From assembly GCA_927798255.1 (NCBI GenBank), contig CAKMMH010000056.1, positions 1 through 9,808 of the forward strand: a DNA stretch of 9,808 bases, read 5' to 3'. The notes below the pieces were generated by a model. That model was not told the DNA's origin, searched no databases, and worked only from the letters and a program-made list of their open reading frames with translations. This stretch comes from an uncultured bacterium (GTDB lineage: Bacteria > Bdellovibrionota_C > UBA2361 > CAKMMH01). Shown one piece after another: positions 1-6,498 of this stretch (position 1 is its first letter; every line of letters begins with the position of its first letter). Both the position numbers and the translations under genes were made by a program.

Positions 1-231
1 AGTGATAATAATACTTACACTTTTTGTGTTGGTACTAGTTCAAGTAAGATTGAATTTAAAGAAGCAATAGAAAGACTATTTAATGTTGAAGTTGAAAATG
101 TTCGTACATGCAATTACCGTGGTAAAATGAAAAGAACTTTAAAAGGTATTGGCAGTACACCTAAGTATAAAAAAGCTTATGTAACTCTTAAAGAGGGAAA
201 TAAGATAGATAGCTTAGTAGAAGGATTATAA
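1..231 (+). CDS. rplW: 50S ribosomal protein L23 (C-terminal part)
   Basis: The frame is open from the first base to a TAA at 229-231 and encodes 76 residues, so the N-terminal 20 or so residues lie outside the window. The visible part matches the L23 core: a helix-strand stretch (IEFKEAIERLFNVEVENV) followed by the basic extended loop with GKMKRTLKG, then the final strand KKAYVTLKEGNKID. L23 binds 23S rRNA domain III at the tunnel exit and is the docking site for trigger factor, SRP and the translocon. Its position immediately before rplB is the standard S10 operon order. Identification rests on motif and context and is firm; only the start is missing. Confidence 0.95.
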   Translation, partial: SDNNTYTFCVGTSSSKIEFKEAIERLFNVEVENVRTCNYRGKMKRTLKGIGSTPKYKKAYVTLKEGNKIDSLVEGL

Positions 232-254
232 TTTTAATATTATGATTTATAGAT

Positions 255-282
255 TTTTAAGTTTATGAAATAAGACTTAAAG
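255..282 (+). repeat. Imperfect inverted repeat in the rplW-rplB spacer
   Basis: The arms 255-264 and 273-282 can pair over 10 bp including two G-U wobbles, with an 8-nt loop. No T-tract follows, so it is not a terminator. It may be an mRNA structure upstream of rplB, but such short AT-rich repeats also arise by chance. Confidence 0.3.
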
Positions 283-307
283 TATTAATTAATAGGTATT
301 AGTAAAA

Positions 308-1141
308 ATGGCACTTAAGAAATTTAAACCAACAACACCATCAAGAAGACAGTATACAGTTGCTGATTTCACAGAGCTTACTGATAAGAGACCTGAGAAA
401 TCATTAGTAGCAACAAAAAGAGCTGCTACTGGAAGAAATAACTATGGTCGTTTTACAAATATAAATAAAGGTGGCGGTCATAAGCAGCTTTATAGAATAA
501 TTGATTTTAAAAGAAGAAAATATGGTATTCCTGCAAAGGTTGCATATTTAGAATATGATCCAAATAGAAGCGCTAGAGTTGCACTTCTTCATTATGCAGA
601 TGGTGCCAAAGCTTACATCTTAGCTCCTAACGGTTTAAAAGTTGGAGATGTAGTTATAAGTGGTGAAGATGCAGATATTAAAGTTGCAAATTGCTTAAAA
701 ATGAAAAATATTCCAGTTGGTCAAATGATTCATAATATTGAGTTAAAAGTTGGTGCTGGTGCTAAACTAGTTAGATCTGCTGGAACTGCTGCTCAGCTAG
801 TAGGTAAAGAAGGTGCTTATTGCCTTGTTAAGATGCCTTCAGGTGAGCTTAGAAAGATTTTTGGTGAATGCTATGCTACAATTGGTATTGTAGGAAATGC
901 AGAGCATAAAAACATTGATCTTGGAAAAGCAGGCCGTAATAGATGGTTAAATAGAAAGCCACATACAAGAGGTGTTGCTAAGAACCCAGTTGATCACCCA
1001 ATGGGTGGTGGTGAAGGTAAATCTTCAGGTGGACGTCATCCATGTACTCCTAAAGGAAAACCAACTAAGGGTTACAAGACAAGAACTAATAAGAGAACTA
1101 ATAAATTTATAGTAAGAAGACGTTCAACTAAAAAACGTTAA
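308..1141 (+). CDS. rplB: 50S ribosomal protein L2
   Basis: This encodes 277 residues, the usual length for bacterial L2 (about 273-277). L2 supports subunit association and the architecture of the peptidyl transferase centre. Visible landmarks are the N-terminal [11 protein letters not shown], the RNA-binding GRITV-like segment [17 protein letters not shown] around 47-63, the SH3-like core (about 80-200), and the C-terminal loop [12 protein letters not shown] around 226-237. H230 in that loop corresponds to E. coli His229, which has been implicated in peptidyl transferase function. The usual TPWG after this loop reads TPKG here (K249). The start is ATG with a weak AGG upstream at 294-296. 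It lies 76 nt after rplW and 32 nt before rpsS. Identity is certain. Confidence 0.99.
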   Translation: MALKKFKPTTPSRRQYTVADFTELTDKRPEKSLVATKRAATGRNNYGRFTNINKGGGHKQLYRIIDFKRRKYGIPAKVAYLEYDPNRSARVALLHYADGAKAYILAPNGLKVGDVVISGEDADIKVANCLKMKNIPVGQMIHNIELKVGAGAKLVRSAGTAAQLVGKEGAYCLVKMPSGELRKIFGECYATIGIVGNAEHKNIDLGKAGRNRWLNRKPHTRGVAKNPVDHPMGGGEGKSSGGRHPCTPKGKPTKGYKTRTNKRTNKFIVRRRSTKKR

Positions 1142-1173
1142 TTTTTTCAGAGTTAATTTTTGGAGGATAAAAA

Positions 1174-1443
1174 ATGCCAAGATCACTTAAAAAAGGTCCA
1201 TTTGTTGATGAACATTTAATGAAGTGGGTTAATAGAGCAAAAGATGGTAGTCATAAAGGACCTATTAAAACTTGGTCTCGTAGATCTACAATCATCCCTG
1301 AGATGATTGGTCTTAGCTTTGCTGTATACAATGGTAAGAAATTTTTACCTATATTTGTTACAGATAATATGGTAGGTCACAAGCTTGGAGAATTTTCACC
1401 AACTCGTACATATCATGGTCATACAAGTAAGGATAAGAAGTAA
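1174..1443 (+). CDS. rpsS: 30S ribosomal protein S19
   Basis: This encodes 89 residues, close to the family's usual 90-95. S19 forms a complex with S13 in the 30S head and contacts the A-site tRNA region. The family pattern is complete: PRSLKKGPF at 2-10, [15 protein letters not shown] at 32-46, [12 protein letters not shown] at 51-62, and the signature [14 protein letters not shown] at 66-79. A strong Shine-Dalgarno GGAGG at 1162-1166 fixes the ATG start. It sits between rplB and rplV as in nearly all bacteria. Confidence 0.98.
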   Translation: MPRSLKKGPFVDEHLMKWVNRAKDGSHKGPIKTWSRRSTIIPEMIGLSFAVYNGKKFLPIFVTDNMVGHKLGEFSPTRTYHGHTSKDKK

Positions 1444-1488
1444 GATTTTTAATAAATGATAATGCTATTTAGATAGGCGGAAAATAAT

Positions 1489-1842
1489 ATGGGAAGTAAT
1501 TCAAATAATTCAATTTCAAAAGCTACTTTAAGAGGAGTTAGAATTTCTCCTAGAAAGTTAAGATTAGTAGCAGATGTAATTAGAGGAAAAAATGTTTGGG
1601 ATGCTCAGCAAATTTTAGCATTTATGCCTAAAAAGGCCGCTAAAATCACAGCATCTGTTTTGAGCTCTGCTATATCAAATGCTAAAAATAATAGCAATGT
1701 TGATATTGATAGCTTAATTGTAGAACAAGCTTATGTTGATATGGGGAAAACTTTAAAGAGATTTTTACCATGTTCTCGTGGTACTGCTCACCGTATCAGA
1801 AAAAAATCATCACATTTAACTATAACATTAAATGTTATGTAA
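1489..1842 (+). CDS. rplV: 50S ribosomal protein L22
   Basis: This encodes 117 residues (family usually 110-120). L22 binds several 23S rRNA domains, and its long beta-hairpin lines the exit tunnel near the constriction, where nascent-chain stalling and macrolide resistance map. The N-terminal domain shows RISPRKLRLVADVIRGK (18-34). The hairpin runs roughly from residue 84 to 110 and ends with IRKKSSHLTI. The hairpin tip is unusual: after Pro94 it reads CSRGTAHR, where the family normally has R-A-x-G-R-A. The first nine residues (MGSNSNNSI) are a polar extension. A purine-rich AGGCGG at 1475-1480 precedes the ATG at a good distance. Identity is certain. Confidence 0.98.
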   Translation: MGSNSNNSISKATLRGVRISPRKLRLVADVIRGKNVWDAQQILAFMPKKAAKITASVLSSAISNAKNNSNVDIDSLIVEQAYVDMGKTLKRFLPCSRGTAHRIRKKSSHLTITLNVM

Positions 1843-1868
1843 TGTTTAAGTTTTTTAAGTATGTTTTT

Positions 1869-1892
1869 GTGAAAGTTTGATTAAATTTTCAC
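1869..1892 (+). repeat. Hairpin I in the rplV-rpsC spacer
   Basis: The arms GTGAAAGTTT (1869-1878) and AAATTTTCAC (1883-1892) pair over 10 bp with one G-U wobble around a GATT loop. TTTT follows at 1893-1896. It could be a weak attenuator or an RNA-processing structure. The stem is AT-rich and the T-tract is short, so strong termination is unlikely. Confidence 0.4.
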
Positions 1893-1912
1893 TTTTATGT
1901 AAATTGTTTAAG

Positions 1913-1945
1913 CTGATTTTCCTTATATTGTTATAGGTTAATCAG
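1913..1945 (+). repeat. Hairpin II upstream of rpsC
   Basis: CTGATT (1913-1918) pairs with AATCAG (1940-1945). Inside it, after a TT/TT internal loop, CC(T)TATA (1921-1927) pairs with TATAGG (1932-1937) with one bulged base. The structure ends about 11 nt before the rpsC Shine-Dalgarno (AGGA at 1957-1960), so it is placed to influence translation of rpsC. The structure is visible; a function is inference. Confidence 0.35.
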
Positions 1946-1969
1946 AAAAATTGTATAGGAAGAAAATAC

Positions 1970-2632
1970 ATGGGGCAAAAAGTTAATCCAAAAGGCTTAA
2001 GAGTAGGTATTATTGAATCTTGGCTTTCTAAGTGGTTTTCAGCAGATAATATTGCAAAATTTATTGATGAAGACGAGAAAGTTAGAAAGTATGTTAAGTC
2101 AAAATTATATACTGCTGGTATTTCAAAAGTAGAAGTAGAAAGAACAGCTGCTAGAATTAAGCTTAATATCCATAGTGCTAAGCCAGGTCTAGTAATAGGA
2201 AAAAAAGGTAAAGATATAGAAGATCTTAGAAAACATTTAAAGAAAATTGTTGGAAAGGATGTCGTATTAAATATTATAGAAGCTAAAAAACCTGATATGG
2301 ACGCACAGTTAGTAGCAGAGAGTGTTGCATATCAACTTGAAAAAAGAGCTAACTACAGAAAAGTTGCGAAAGATGCTCTTAATAAAGCTATGAGAATGGG
2401 CGCTGAAGGAATTAAGATTTCTGTTGGTGGACGTTTAAATGGTGCTGATATCGCAAGAACTGAGCAGTATAAAGAAGGACGTATTCCATTACATACTTTA
2501 AGAGCTGAAATCGATTATGCTACTGCAAGAGCAAATACTACTTATGGTGTAATTGGTATTAAAGTTTGGATCTTTAAGGGTGAAAAATACTCAAAAGCTG
2601 AACAAGCACCTGTTGAAGCTATGCAGTTATAA
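1970..2632 (+). CDS. rpsC: 30S ribosomal protein S3
   Basis: This encodes 220 residues (family about 205-240). S3 lies in the 30S head at the mRNA entry tunnel and contributes to mRNA unwinding. The N-terminal [15 protein letters not shown] is diagnostic. The type II KH domain carries its GxxG loop as GKKG at 77-80. The C-terminal domain shows [18 protein letters not shown], with basic residues R130, K131 and K134 at the positions of the E. coli helicase residues, and then [30 protein letters not shown] and [16 protein letters not shown]. The start is ATG behind AGGA at 1957-1960. It is separated from rplV by 127 nt, whereas the two genes are usually nearly contiguous or overlapping. Identity is certain. 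Confidence 0.99.
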   Translation: MGQKVNPKGLRVGIIESWLSKWFSADNIAKFIDEDEKVRKYVKSKLYTAGISKVEVERTAARIKLNIHSAKPGLVIGKKGKDIEDLRKHLKKIVGKDVVLNIIEAKKPDMDAQLVAESVAYQLEKRANYRKVAKDALNKAMRMGAEGIKISVGGRLNGADIARTEQYKEGRIPLHTLRAEIDYATARANTTYGVIGIKVWIFKGEKYSKAEQAPVEAMQL

Positions 2633-2710
2633 TCATTAAGAGTATTTAAATTTTTTTACTAGTTTTTATTTAGTATTTTATTATATTTTTTTATTGTAAA
2701 TCTTGAATCT

Positions 2711-2728
2711 GTAATAAAAATGTATTAC
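2711..2728 (+). repeat. Small hairpin with T-run in the rpsC-rplP spacer
   Basis: GTAATA (2711-2716) and TATTAC (2723-2728) form a perfect 6-bp stem with a 6-nt loop, followed by TTTT. It lies in a 154-nt spacer that otherwise holds only A/T-rich runs. The stem has only two G-C pairs, so it would be a weak terminator at best. Confidence 0.25.
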
Positions 2729-2786
2729 TTTTAAAAAGCTTACATTTTAAGATAGTTATAAGATGAAATTTTTGGGAATTTAAGTT

Positions 2787-3212
2787 ATGTTACAACCAAA
2801 GAAACCAAGACATAGAAAGCAGATGAAGCAGGTTAGCCATTTAAATGGTACTGAAACTAGAGGATGCGACCTTGCTTTTGGTGATTATGGATTAAAAGTA
2901 TTAGAATCTGGTTGGATTACAGCTAGACAAATTGAAGCTGGCCGTGTTGCCGTTAACCGTCATATGAAACGTGGTGGTAAGCTTTGGATTAAAGTGTTTC
3001 CTGATAAACCTTTAACTTCGAAGCCTGCAGAAGTTCGTATGGGTAAGGGAAAAGGTGCTCCAGAGCAATGGGTAGCTGAAATTAGAGCAGGAAAATTACT
3101 ATTTGAAGTTACAGGTGTTGCGAAAGAAGTTGCGCTAGGAGCTTTGAGTAGAGCAGCTGCAAAAATTCCTTTAAAGTGTAAGGTAGTTGCTCGTAGTGGT
3201 AATCTTTTATAG
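2787..3212 (+). CDS. rplP: 50S ribosomal protein L16
   Basis: This encodes 141 residues (family about 136-144). L16 is a late-assembly protein that organises the A-site tRNA elbow region and helps catalytic centre maturation. The start [14 protein letters not shown] is typical. The core has [51 protein letters not shown]. The conserved loop [18 protein letters not shown] follows (about 82-99), with R84 at the position of E. coli Arg81, which is hydroxylated in some bacteria. Only a weak GGGA at 2774-2777 precedes the ATG. The 154-nt gap upstream is the largest among the ribosomal genes here and could hold a promoter, but AT-richness prevents a confident call. Confidence 0.98.
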   Translation: MLQPKKPRHRKQMKQVSHLNGTETRGCDLAFGDYGLKVLESGWITARQIEAGRVAVNRHMKRGGKLWIKVFPDKPLTSKPAEVRMGKGKGAPEQWVAEIRAGKLLFEVTGVAKEVALGALSRAAAKIPLKCKVVARSGNLL

Positions 3213-3237
3213 ACATTTATTGATAAATTTTAAACGT

Positions 3238-3268
3238 TTTAGTATATTTTAAGTTTAAATACACTAAA
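3238..3268 (+). repeat. Near-perfect inverted repeat between rplP and rpmC
   Basis: TTTAGTATATTT (3238-3249) and AAATACACTAAA (3257-3268) are inverted copies with 11 of 12 pairs matched and a 7-nt spacer. No T-tract follows, so an intrinsic terminator is not supported. It lies 14 nt before the strong rpmC Shine-Dalgarno. It could be an mRNA structure or a protein-binding site; chance is also possible in such AT-rich DNA. Confidence 0.35.
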
Positions 3269-3294
3269 GTAGACATACTGTTAAAGGAGTATAG

Positions 3295-3492
3295 ATGAAG
3301 AATAAAGAATATCTTAAAGAGCTTGAAGGACTTGATGTTTCAGCTCTTAATCAGAAAGAAAGAGAGTTAAGAGAAGAGATTATGAAGTATAGGTTTCGTA
3401 TTGCTACTGGACAGCTTGATAAAAGTAATTTAGTTTCATTAGCTAAGAAGAATCTAGCTAGAGTTAAAACAGTTTTGAATAGTAAGAAATAA
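3295..3492 (+). CDS. rpmC: 50S ribosomal protein L29
   Basis: This encodes 65 residues, the normal L29 size. L29 is a small two-helix protein beside L23 at the tunnel exit. The sequence is a helical hairpin: a first helix (ELREEIMKYRFRIATGQL, about 25-42) and a second (SLAKKNLARVKTVLNSKK), with the typical pattern LRxExxxxRFxxAxGQLxxxxxxxxxxKxxARxxTxL. A strong AAAGGAG at 3283-3289 supports the ATG. The position between rplP and rpsQ is canonical. Confidence 0.96.
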   Translation: MKNKEYLKELEGLDVSALNQKERELREEIMKYRFRIATGQLDKSNLVSLAKKNLARVKTVLNSKK

Positions 3493-3528
3493 TATTATTT
3501 AAAAATTTTGAAATTTAAGGAATTTTGT

Positions 3529-3804
3529 ATGATACAAGAGAATAATTCAGAGCAAAGAGGAAATGCGAAGCTTCGTATAGGTACTGTTGTTAGTAACAAG
3601 ATGGATAAAACTGTTACAGTTTCTATTACAAGACATACTAAAACTGAACCTTATGGAAAATTTATAAAAAGAACTGTAAAATATCTTGCACATGATAAGG
3701 ACAATTCATGCAATATTGGTGATACTGTAAGAATTGTAGAAACTAGACCACTTAGTAAAAGAAAACGTTGGTTGGTGCAAGAAATTTTAGAAAGAGCTAA
3801 ATAG
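3529..3804 (+). CDS. rpsQ: 30S ribosomal protein S17
   Basis: This encodes 91 residues from the preferred ATG at 3529. S17 is an OB-fold primary 16S rRNA binding protein of the 30S body. It shows [39 protein letters not shown], and then the signature [18 protein letters not shown] at 64-81. An in-frame TTG at 3508 would add seven residues, but the AAGGA at 3517-3521 lies downstream of that TTG and 7 nt before the ATG, so 3529 is the better start. About ten N-terminal residues ([10 protein letters not shown]) precede the conserved fold. Confidence 0.96.
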   Translation: MIQENNSEQRGNAKLRIGTVVSNKMDKTVTVSITRHTKTEPYGKFIKRTVKYLAHDKDNSCNIGDTVRIVETRPLSKRKRWLVQEILERAK

Positions 3805-3828
3805 GATATAAATAAAGGGTATATATTC

Positions 3829-4200
3829 ATGATACAGGTAAAATCTCGTTTAAATGTTGCTGATAATTCAGGAGCTAAAGAATTAGTTTGTATTAAAGTG
3901 CTTGGTGGCTCTAAGAGACGTTATGCTACTATAGGGGATATAATAGTTGTTTCAGTTAAAGATGCTTTACCAAATACTAAGATCAAGAAAGGTACTGTTC
4001 ATAGAGCAGTTATTGTAAGAGTTGGTCAAGATGTTAAGAGACCAGATGGTTCTTATATTAAGTTTGATGATAGCGCAGCAGTGCTAGTTGATAAGAAAAC
4101 TAATGAGCCGCTTGGAACTCGTATTTTTGGCCCGGTAGCAAGAGAGCTTCGTGCTAAGAAGTTTATGAAAATAGTATCTTTGGCACCTGAGGTGTTATAA
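3829..4200 (+). CDS. rplN: 50S ribosomal protein L14
   Basis: This encodes 123 residues (family 120-123). L14 forms the inter-subunit bridge B8 with 16S rRNA and is the usual binding site of the silencing factor RsfS. The whole length is highly conserved: [27 protein letters not shown] at the N-terminus, [11 protein letters not shown] in the middle, and RDxxFxKI-like [20 protein letters not shown] at the end. AAAGGG at 3814-3819 precedes the ATG. It is the first gene of the spc-type part of the cluster, only 24 nt after rpsQ, so there is no visible break between the S10 and spc operons. Confidence 0.99.
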   Translation: MIQVKSRLNVADNSGAKELVCIKVLGGSKRRYATIGDIIVVSVKDALPNTKIKKGTVHRAVIVRVGQDVKRPDGSYIKFDDSAAVLVDKKTNEPLGTRIFGPVARELRAKKFMKIVSLAPEVL

Positions 4201-4274
4201 TAAAGATTACGATAAAGTTTTAAAGTAGTTATTAAGTCTAATATTCAAGGCTTATAAGTTTAAGAGGAATAGAA

Positions 4275-4634
4275 ATGACATTAGCAAAAAGAATAAAAAC
4301 ATCACTTAGAATTGGCGATACAGTAATGGTGATTGCTGGTGGAAGTGGAGATAAGAGGAACAACAAAGGCAAAACTGGAAAGATTTTAAAATTTGTTGGA
4401 AAGGATAGAGTTATAGTTGAGGGTTTAAACTTTACTGTAAAACATCAAAAAGCTACTAGTGCTAGTCAGCCTGCACAAAGAATTGTTAAGGAAGGCCCAA
4501 TGCATATTTCAAATGTTATGTATTATGCAGAAAAAGCTAAACGTCCTGTAAGACTTTGTAAAAGAGTATTGGCTGATGGAACGAAAGTAAGAGGGTATAT
4601 TGATCGCGAAACTAAGGAGTTTGTGCAGATCTAA
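4275..4634 (+). CDS. rplX: 50S ribosomal protein L24
   Basis: This encodes 119 residues, slightly longer than the common 100-110. L24 is an assembly initiator of the 50S subunit and sits at the tunnel exit. The KOW motif begins at GDTVMVIAGG (14-23) and continues KGKTGKILKF (31-40). Between them is an extended loop, SGDKRNN, where many L24 proteins have only a few residues. The later segment DRVIVEGLNFTVKHQKAT and the strand PMHISNVM are typical. AGAGGA at 4263-4268 supports the ATG. My recollection is that such a loop is common in delta-like lineages; this is not verified. Confidence 0.97.
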   Translation: MTLAKRIKTSLRIGDTVMVIAGGSGDKRNNKGKTGKILKFVGKDRVIVEGLNFTVKHQKATSASQPAQRIVKEGPMHISNVMYYAEKAKRPVRLCKRVLADGTKVRGYIDRETKEFVQI

Positions 4635-4671
4635 TTAAATTTTTTTTATTTTTTGGGTAAATGGATTTAAA

Positions 4672-5211
4672 ATGGATAGAATAGAGCAAAAGTATAAAAA
4701 TGAAGTTGTTCCTGCACTTATGAAAGAATTCAATTATTCTTCTGTAATGGAAGTGCCAAAGCTAGAGAAAATAGTTTTAAGTTGTGGACTAGGAGAGTCT
4801 GTTCAAAACTCAAAAGCTATTGAGTATGCTAAGTATGCAATGGAAAAAATTTCAGGTCAAAAGATTATTGTAACAAAGGCTAAAAAATCAATATCTAACT
4901 TTAAGTTAAGAGAAGGTATGCCTATAGGTTGCATGGTAACTTTAAGAAAATCAAGAATGGATAGCTTTCTTGATAGATTAATTTCAATTGCTTTACCACG
5001 AGTTCGTGACTTTAGAGGTATCTCAAAGAAAGCTTTTGATGGAAGAGGAAATTATAACTTAGGACTTAAAGAACAAATAGTTTTCCCTGAAATTGAAGTT
5101 GAAAAACTTGATAAAATTAGAGGTATGGATATAACATTTGTTACTTCTGCTAAAACTGATAAAGAAGCTTTAATGCTTTTACAACTTTTAGGATTGCCTT
5201 TCCGTAATTAA
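4672..5211 (+). CDS. rplE: 50S ribosomal protein L5
   Basis: This encodes 179 residues, exactly the usual L5 length. L5 is part of the 5S rRNP with L18 and 5S rRNA, and it contacts the 30S head through bridge B1b. Landmarks are [22 protein letters not shown] (29-50), the family signature [18 protein letters not shown] (75-92), and the stretch [21 protein letters not shown] (96-116). The usual N-M/V-G-V-G-E reads SCGLGE. An alternative ATG at 4661 is out of frame. The ribosome binding site is weak and T-rich DNA precedes it. In E. coli the spc mRNA is repressed by S8 binding near this start; I see no obvious equivalent site. Confidence 0.99.
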   Translation: MDRIEQKYKNEVVPALMKEFNYSSVMEVPKLEKIVLSCGLGESVQNSKAIEYAKYAMEKISGQKIIVTKAKKSISNFKLREGMPIGCMVTLRKSRMDSFLDRLISIALPRVRDFRGISKKAFDGRGNYNLGLKEQIVFPEIEVEKLDKIRGMDITFVTSAKTDKEALMLLQLLGLPFRN

Positions 5212-5235
5212 TATTTATGTGAAGGCGTTTGTATT

Positions 5236-5259
5236 GTAATTACAGTAATTTGTAATTAC
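5236..5259 (+). repeat. Paired GTAATTAC palindromes before rpsN
   Basis: GTAATTAC, itself a palindrome, occurs at 5236-5243 and 5252-5259, with a third partial copy GTAATT at 5245-5250 between them. The outer copies can form an 8-bp stem with an 8-nt loop ending 10 nt before the rpsN Shine-Dalgarno GGAGA (5270-5274). It could be a translational control hairpin or a binding site for a dimeric repressor. The motif is seen directly; its role is unknown. Confidence 0.4.
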
Positions 5260-5280
5260 GAAGATATATGGAGAAATAAA

Positions 5281-5466
5281 GTGGCAAAAAAATCGCTTAT
5301 TGAAAAATGTAATAGAAAACAGAGATTTGAAGTACGTGAATATTCACGTTGTCAAAGATGTGGTAGACCACGTTCTGTTTACAGAAAATTTAAACTATGT
5401 CGTATTTGTCTTAGAGAATTAGCACATCAAGGAATGCTTCCAGGTGTTACTAAGGCTAGGTGGTAA
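5281..5466 (+). CDS. rpsN: 30S ribosomal protein S14, zinc-binding (type Z)
   Basis: This encodes 61 residues, the length of the short zinc-ribbon S14. It starts with GTG, the only non-ATG start I accept in the window, behind GGAGA at 5270-5274. Four cysteines form two CxxC knuckles, C24/C27 and C40/C43, as expected for one bound Zn2+. The C-terminus [11 protein letters not shown] is typical. S14 assembles late in the 30S head next to S3 and S19. The short zinc form occurs in Gram-positives and in many delta-like lineages, whereas most alpha-, beta- and gammaproteobacteria use the longer cysteine-free form. The gene contains a perfect 16-bp palindrome at 5334-5349. Confidence 0.98.
   Translation: MAKKSLIEKCNRKQRFEVREYSRCQRCGRPRSVYRKFKLCRICLRELAHQGMLPGVTKARW
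5334..5349. repeat. Perfect 16-bp palindrome inside rpsN
   Basis: ACGTGAATATTCACGT reads identically on both strands and lies within the codons for V-R-E-Y-S-R just before the first zinc knuckle. It is not extended by the flanking bases. It may be an accident of coding sequence or a binding or structural site. The sequence is directly visible; no function is claimed. Confidence 0.45.
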
Positions 5467-5495
5467 TTTAATAATATTTAAAAGAGAATAGTAAA

Positions 5496-5897
5496 ATGGT
5501 AATAGATCCAATCGCTGACTTATTAGTGAGAATCAAAAATGCTCATGCAAGGCAACATAAAACTGTAAGAATTCCAGCTTCTAAAGTTGCTAAGAGTATT
5601 TTAGATTTATTAGAGAAAGAAGGGTTTATCTGGTCTTATAGTACAGAAAAAGATAACCAAGGTAAATTTGATGAATATGAAGTAAACTTAAAATATTCTC
5701 AAACAGGCAGGCCTGCTATTAAGAATTGTAAGAGAGTAAGTAAATCAGGTCGTAGAGTATATGTTAAAGCTACTGATGTTCCTAAGGTTAATTGTGGCCT
5801 AGGATTAGCAATAATTTCTACATCTGAAGGAGTTATATCTGATTGTGAATCTCGCAAAAGAGGGATCGGTGGTGAGATTTTAGCTTATATTAGTTAG
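5496..5897 (+). CDS. rpsH: 30S ribosomal protein S8
   Basis: This encodes 133 residues (family 129-134). S8 is a primary binder of 16S rRNA helix 21 in the platform and, in E. coli, the autogenous repressor of the spc operon. The N-terminus DPIADLLVRIKNAHARQHKTVRIPASKVAKSILDLLEKEGFI matches the family. The RNA-binding C-terminal signature reads GLGLAIISTSEGVISDCESRKRGIGGEILAYIS (101-133). AAAGAGA upstream (about 5481-5487) is an acceptable ribosome binding site. The gene is 29 nt after rpsN and 23 nt before rplF. Confidence 0.98.
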   Translation: MVIDPIADLLVRIKNAHARQHKTVRIPASKVAKSILDLLEKEGFIWSYSTEKDNQGKFDEYEVNLKYSQTGRPAIKNCKRVSKSGRRVYVKATDVPKVNCGLGLAIISTSEGVISDCESRKRGIGGEILAYIS

Positions 5898-5920
5898 TTT
5901 TTTTAAATTAAGGTGTTTAA

Positions 5921-6451
5921 ATGTCAAGAATAGGAAAACAACCAGTTAGTTTAGGTTCAGGTGTTAAAGCAAGTGTTAATGGTAATGTTGTTTCAATCAC
6001 AGGGCCTAAGGGGACATTAAATTATACATATCCAAAGGGTATTGAAGTTAAAGAAGATAATGGTCAATTAGTTGTTTCATGCCAAGATGCAGAATGTAAT
6101 GCAGTTTATGGTACAACTAGGGCAATTCTTCACAACATGGCGTTAGGTGTTGTTACTCCATGGAAGAAAGAGCTTGAGCTTCAAGGTGTTGGATATACGG
6201 TAAGAATGGATGGCAATGCTGTTTGTCTATCTGTTGGATTTTCTCATGAAGTAAAAGTTCCTGTTCCTCAGGGAGTTACTTGCACAGTAAATAAAACAGA
6301 TATTACTTTAGAGTCTATTGACAGGCAGTTAGTTGGTAACTTTGCTGCGAAGCTAAGAAAAGTTGCTCCTCCTGAGCCATATCTAGGTAAAGGTGTTCGT
6401 TACAAAGGCGAAGTCGTTCGTAGAAAAGCTGGTAAGACAGGTAAGAAATAA
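5921..6451 (+). CDS. rplF: 50S ribosomal protein L6
   Basis: This encodes 176 residues, the usual L6 length. L6 has two homologous domains (about 1-80 and 82-176) and sits near the sarcin-ricin loop and factor-binding site. It shows MSRIGKQPV at the start, ITGPKGTL at 26-33, LELQGVGYTVRMDG around 85-98, and the signature PEPYLGKGVRYKGEVVRRKAGKTGKK at the end (151-176). AAGGTG at 5910-5915 supports the ATG. It follows rpsH by 23 nt, the tightest spacing in the window. Confidence 0.99.
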   Translation: MSRIGKQPVSLGSGVKASVNGNVVSITGPKGTLNYTYPKGIEVKEDNGQLVVSCQDAECNAVYGTTRAILHNMALGVVTPWKKELELQGVGYTVRMDGNAVCLSVGFSHEVKVPVPQGVTCTVNKTDITLESIDRQLVGNFAAKLRKVAPPEPYLGKGVRYKGEVVRRKAGKTGKK

Positions 6452-6455
6452 GATC

Positions 6456-6474
6456 TTATAATTTGATATTATAA
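6456..6474 (+). repeat. Small AT hairpin in the rplF-rplR spacer
   Basis: TTATAAT (6456-6462) and ATTATAA (6468-6474) form a perfect 7-bp stem with a 5-nt loop, made only of A-T pairs. T-rich sequence and the rplR ribosome binding site GAGGA (6487-6491) follow. It is weak and plausibly chance. Confidence 0.2.
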
Positions 6475-6498
6475 AAGTTTGTTTTTGAGGAAAATAAA

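Noticed and set aside
2633..2786. Sigma70-like hexamers (such as TATTAT at 2679) in the rpsC-rplP spacer
   Set aside because: DNA this rich in A and T yields many weak -10 and -35 matches. None stands out enough to call a promoter.
3508..3528. TTG start for S17 at 3508
   Set aside because: The Shine-Dalgarno AAGGA (3517-3521) lies downstream of this TTG and is well placed for the ATG at 3529. The added residues do not belong to the S17 fold.
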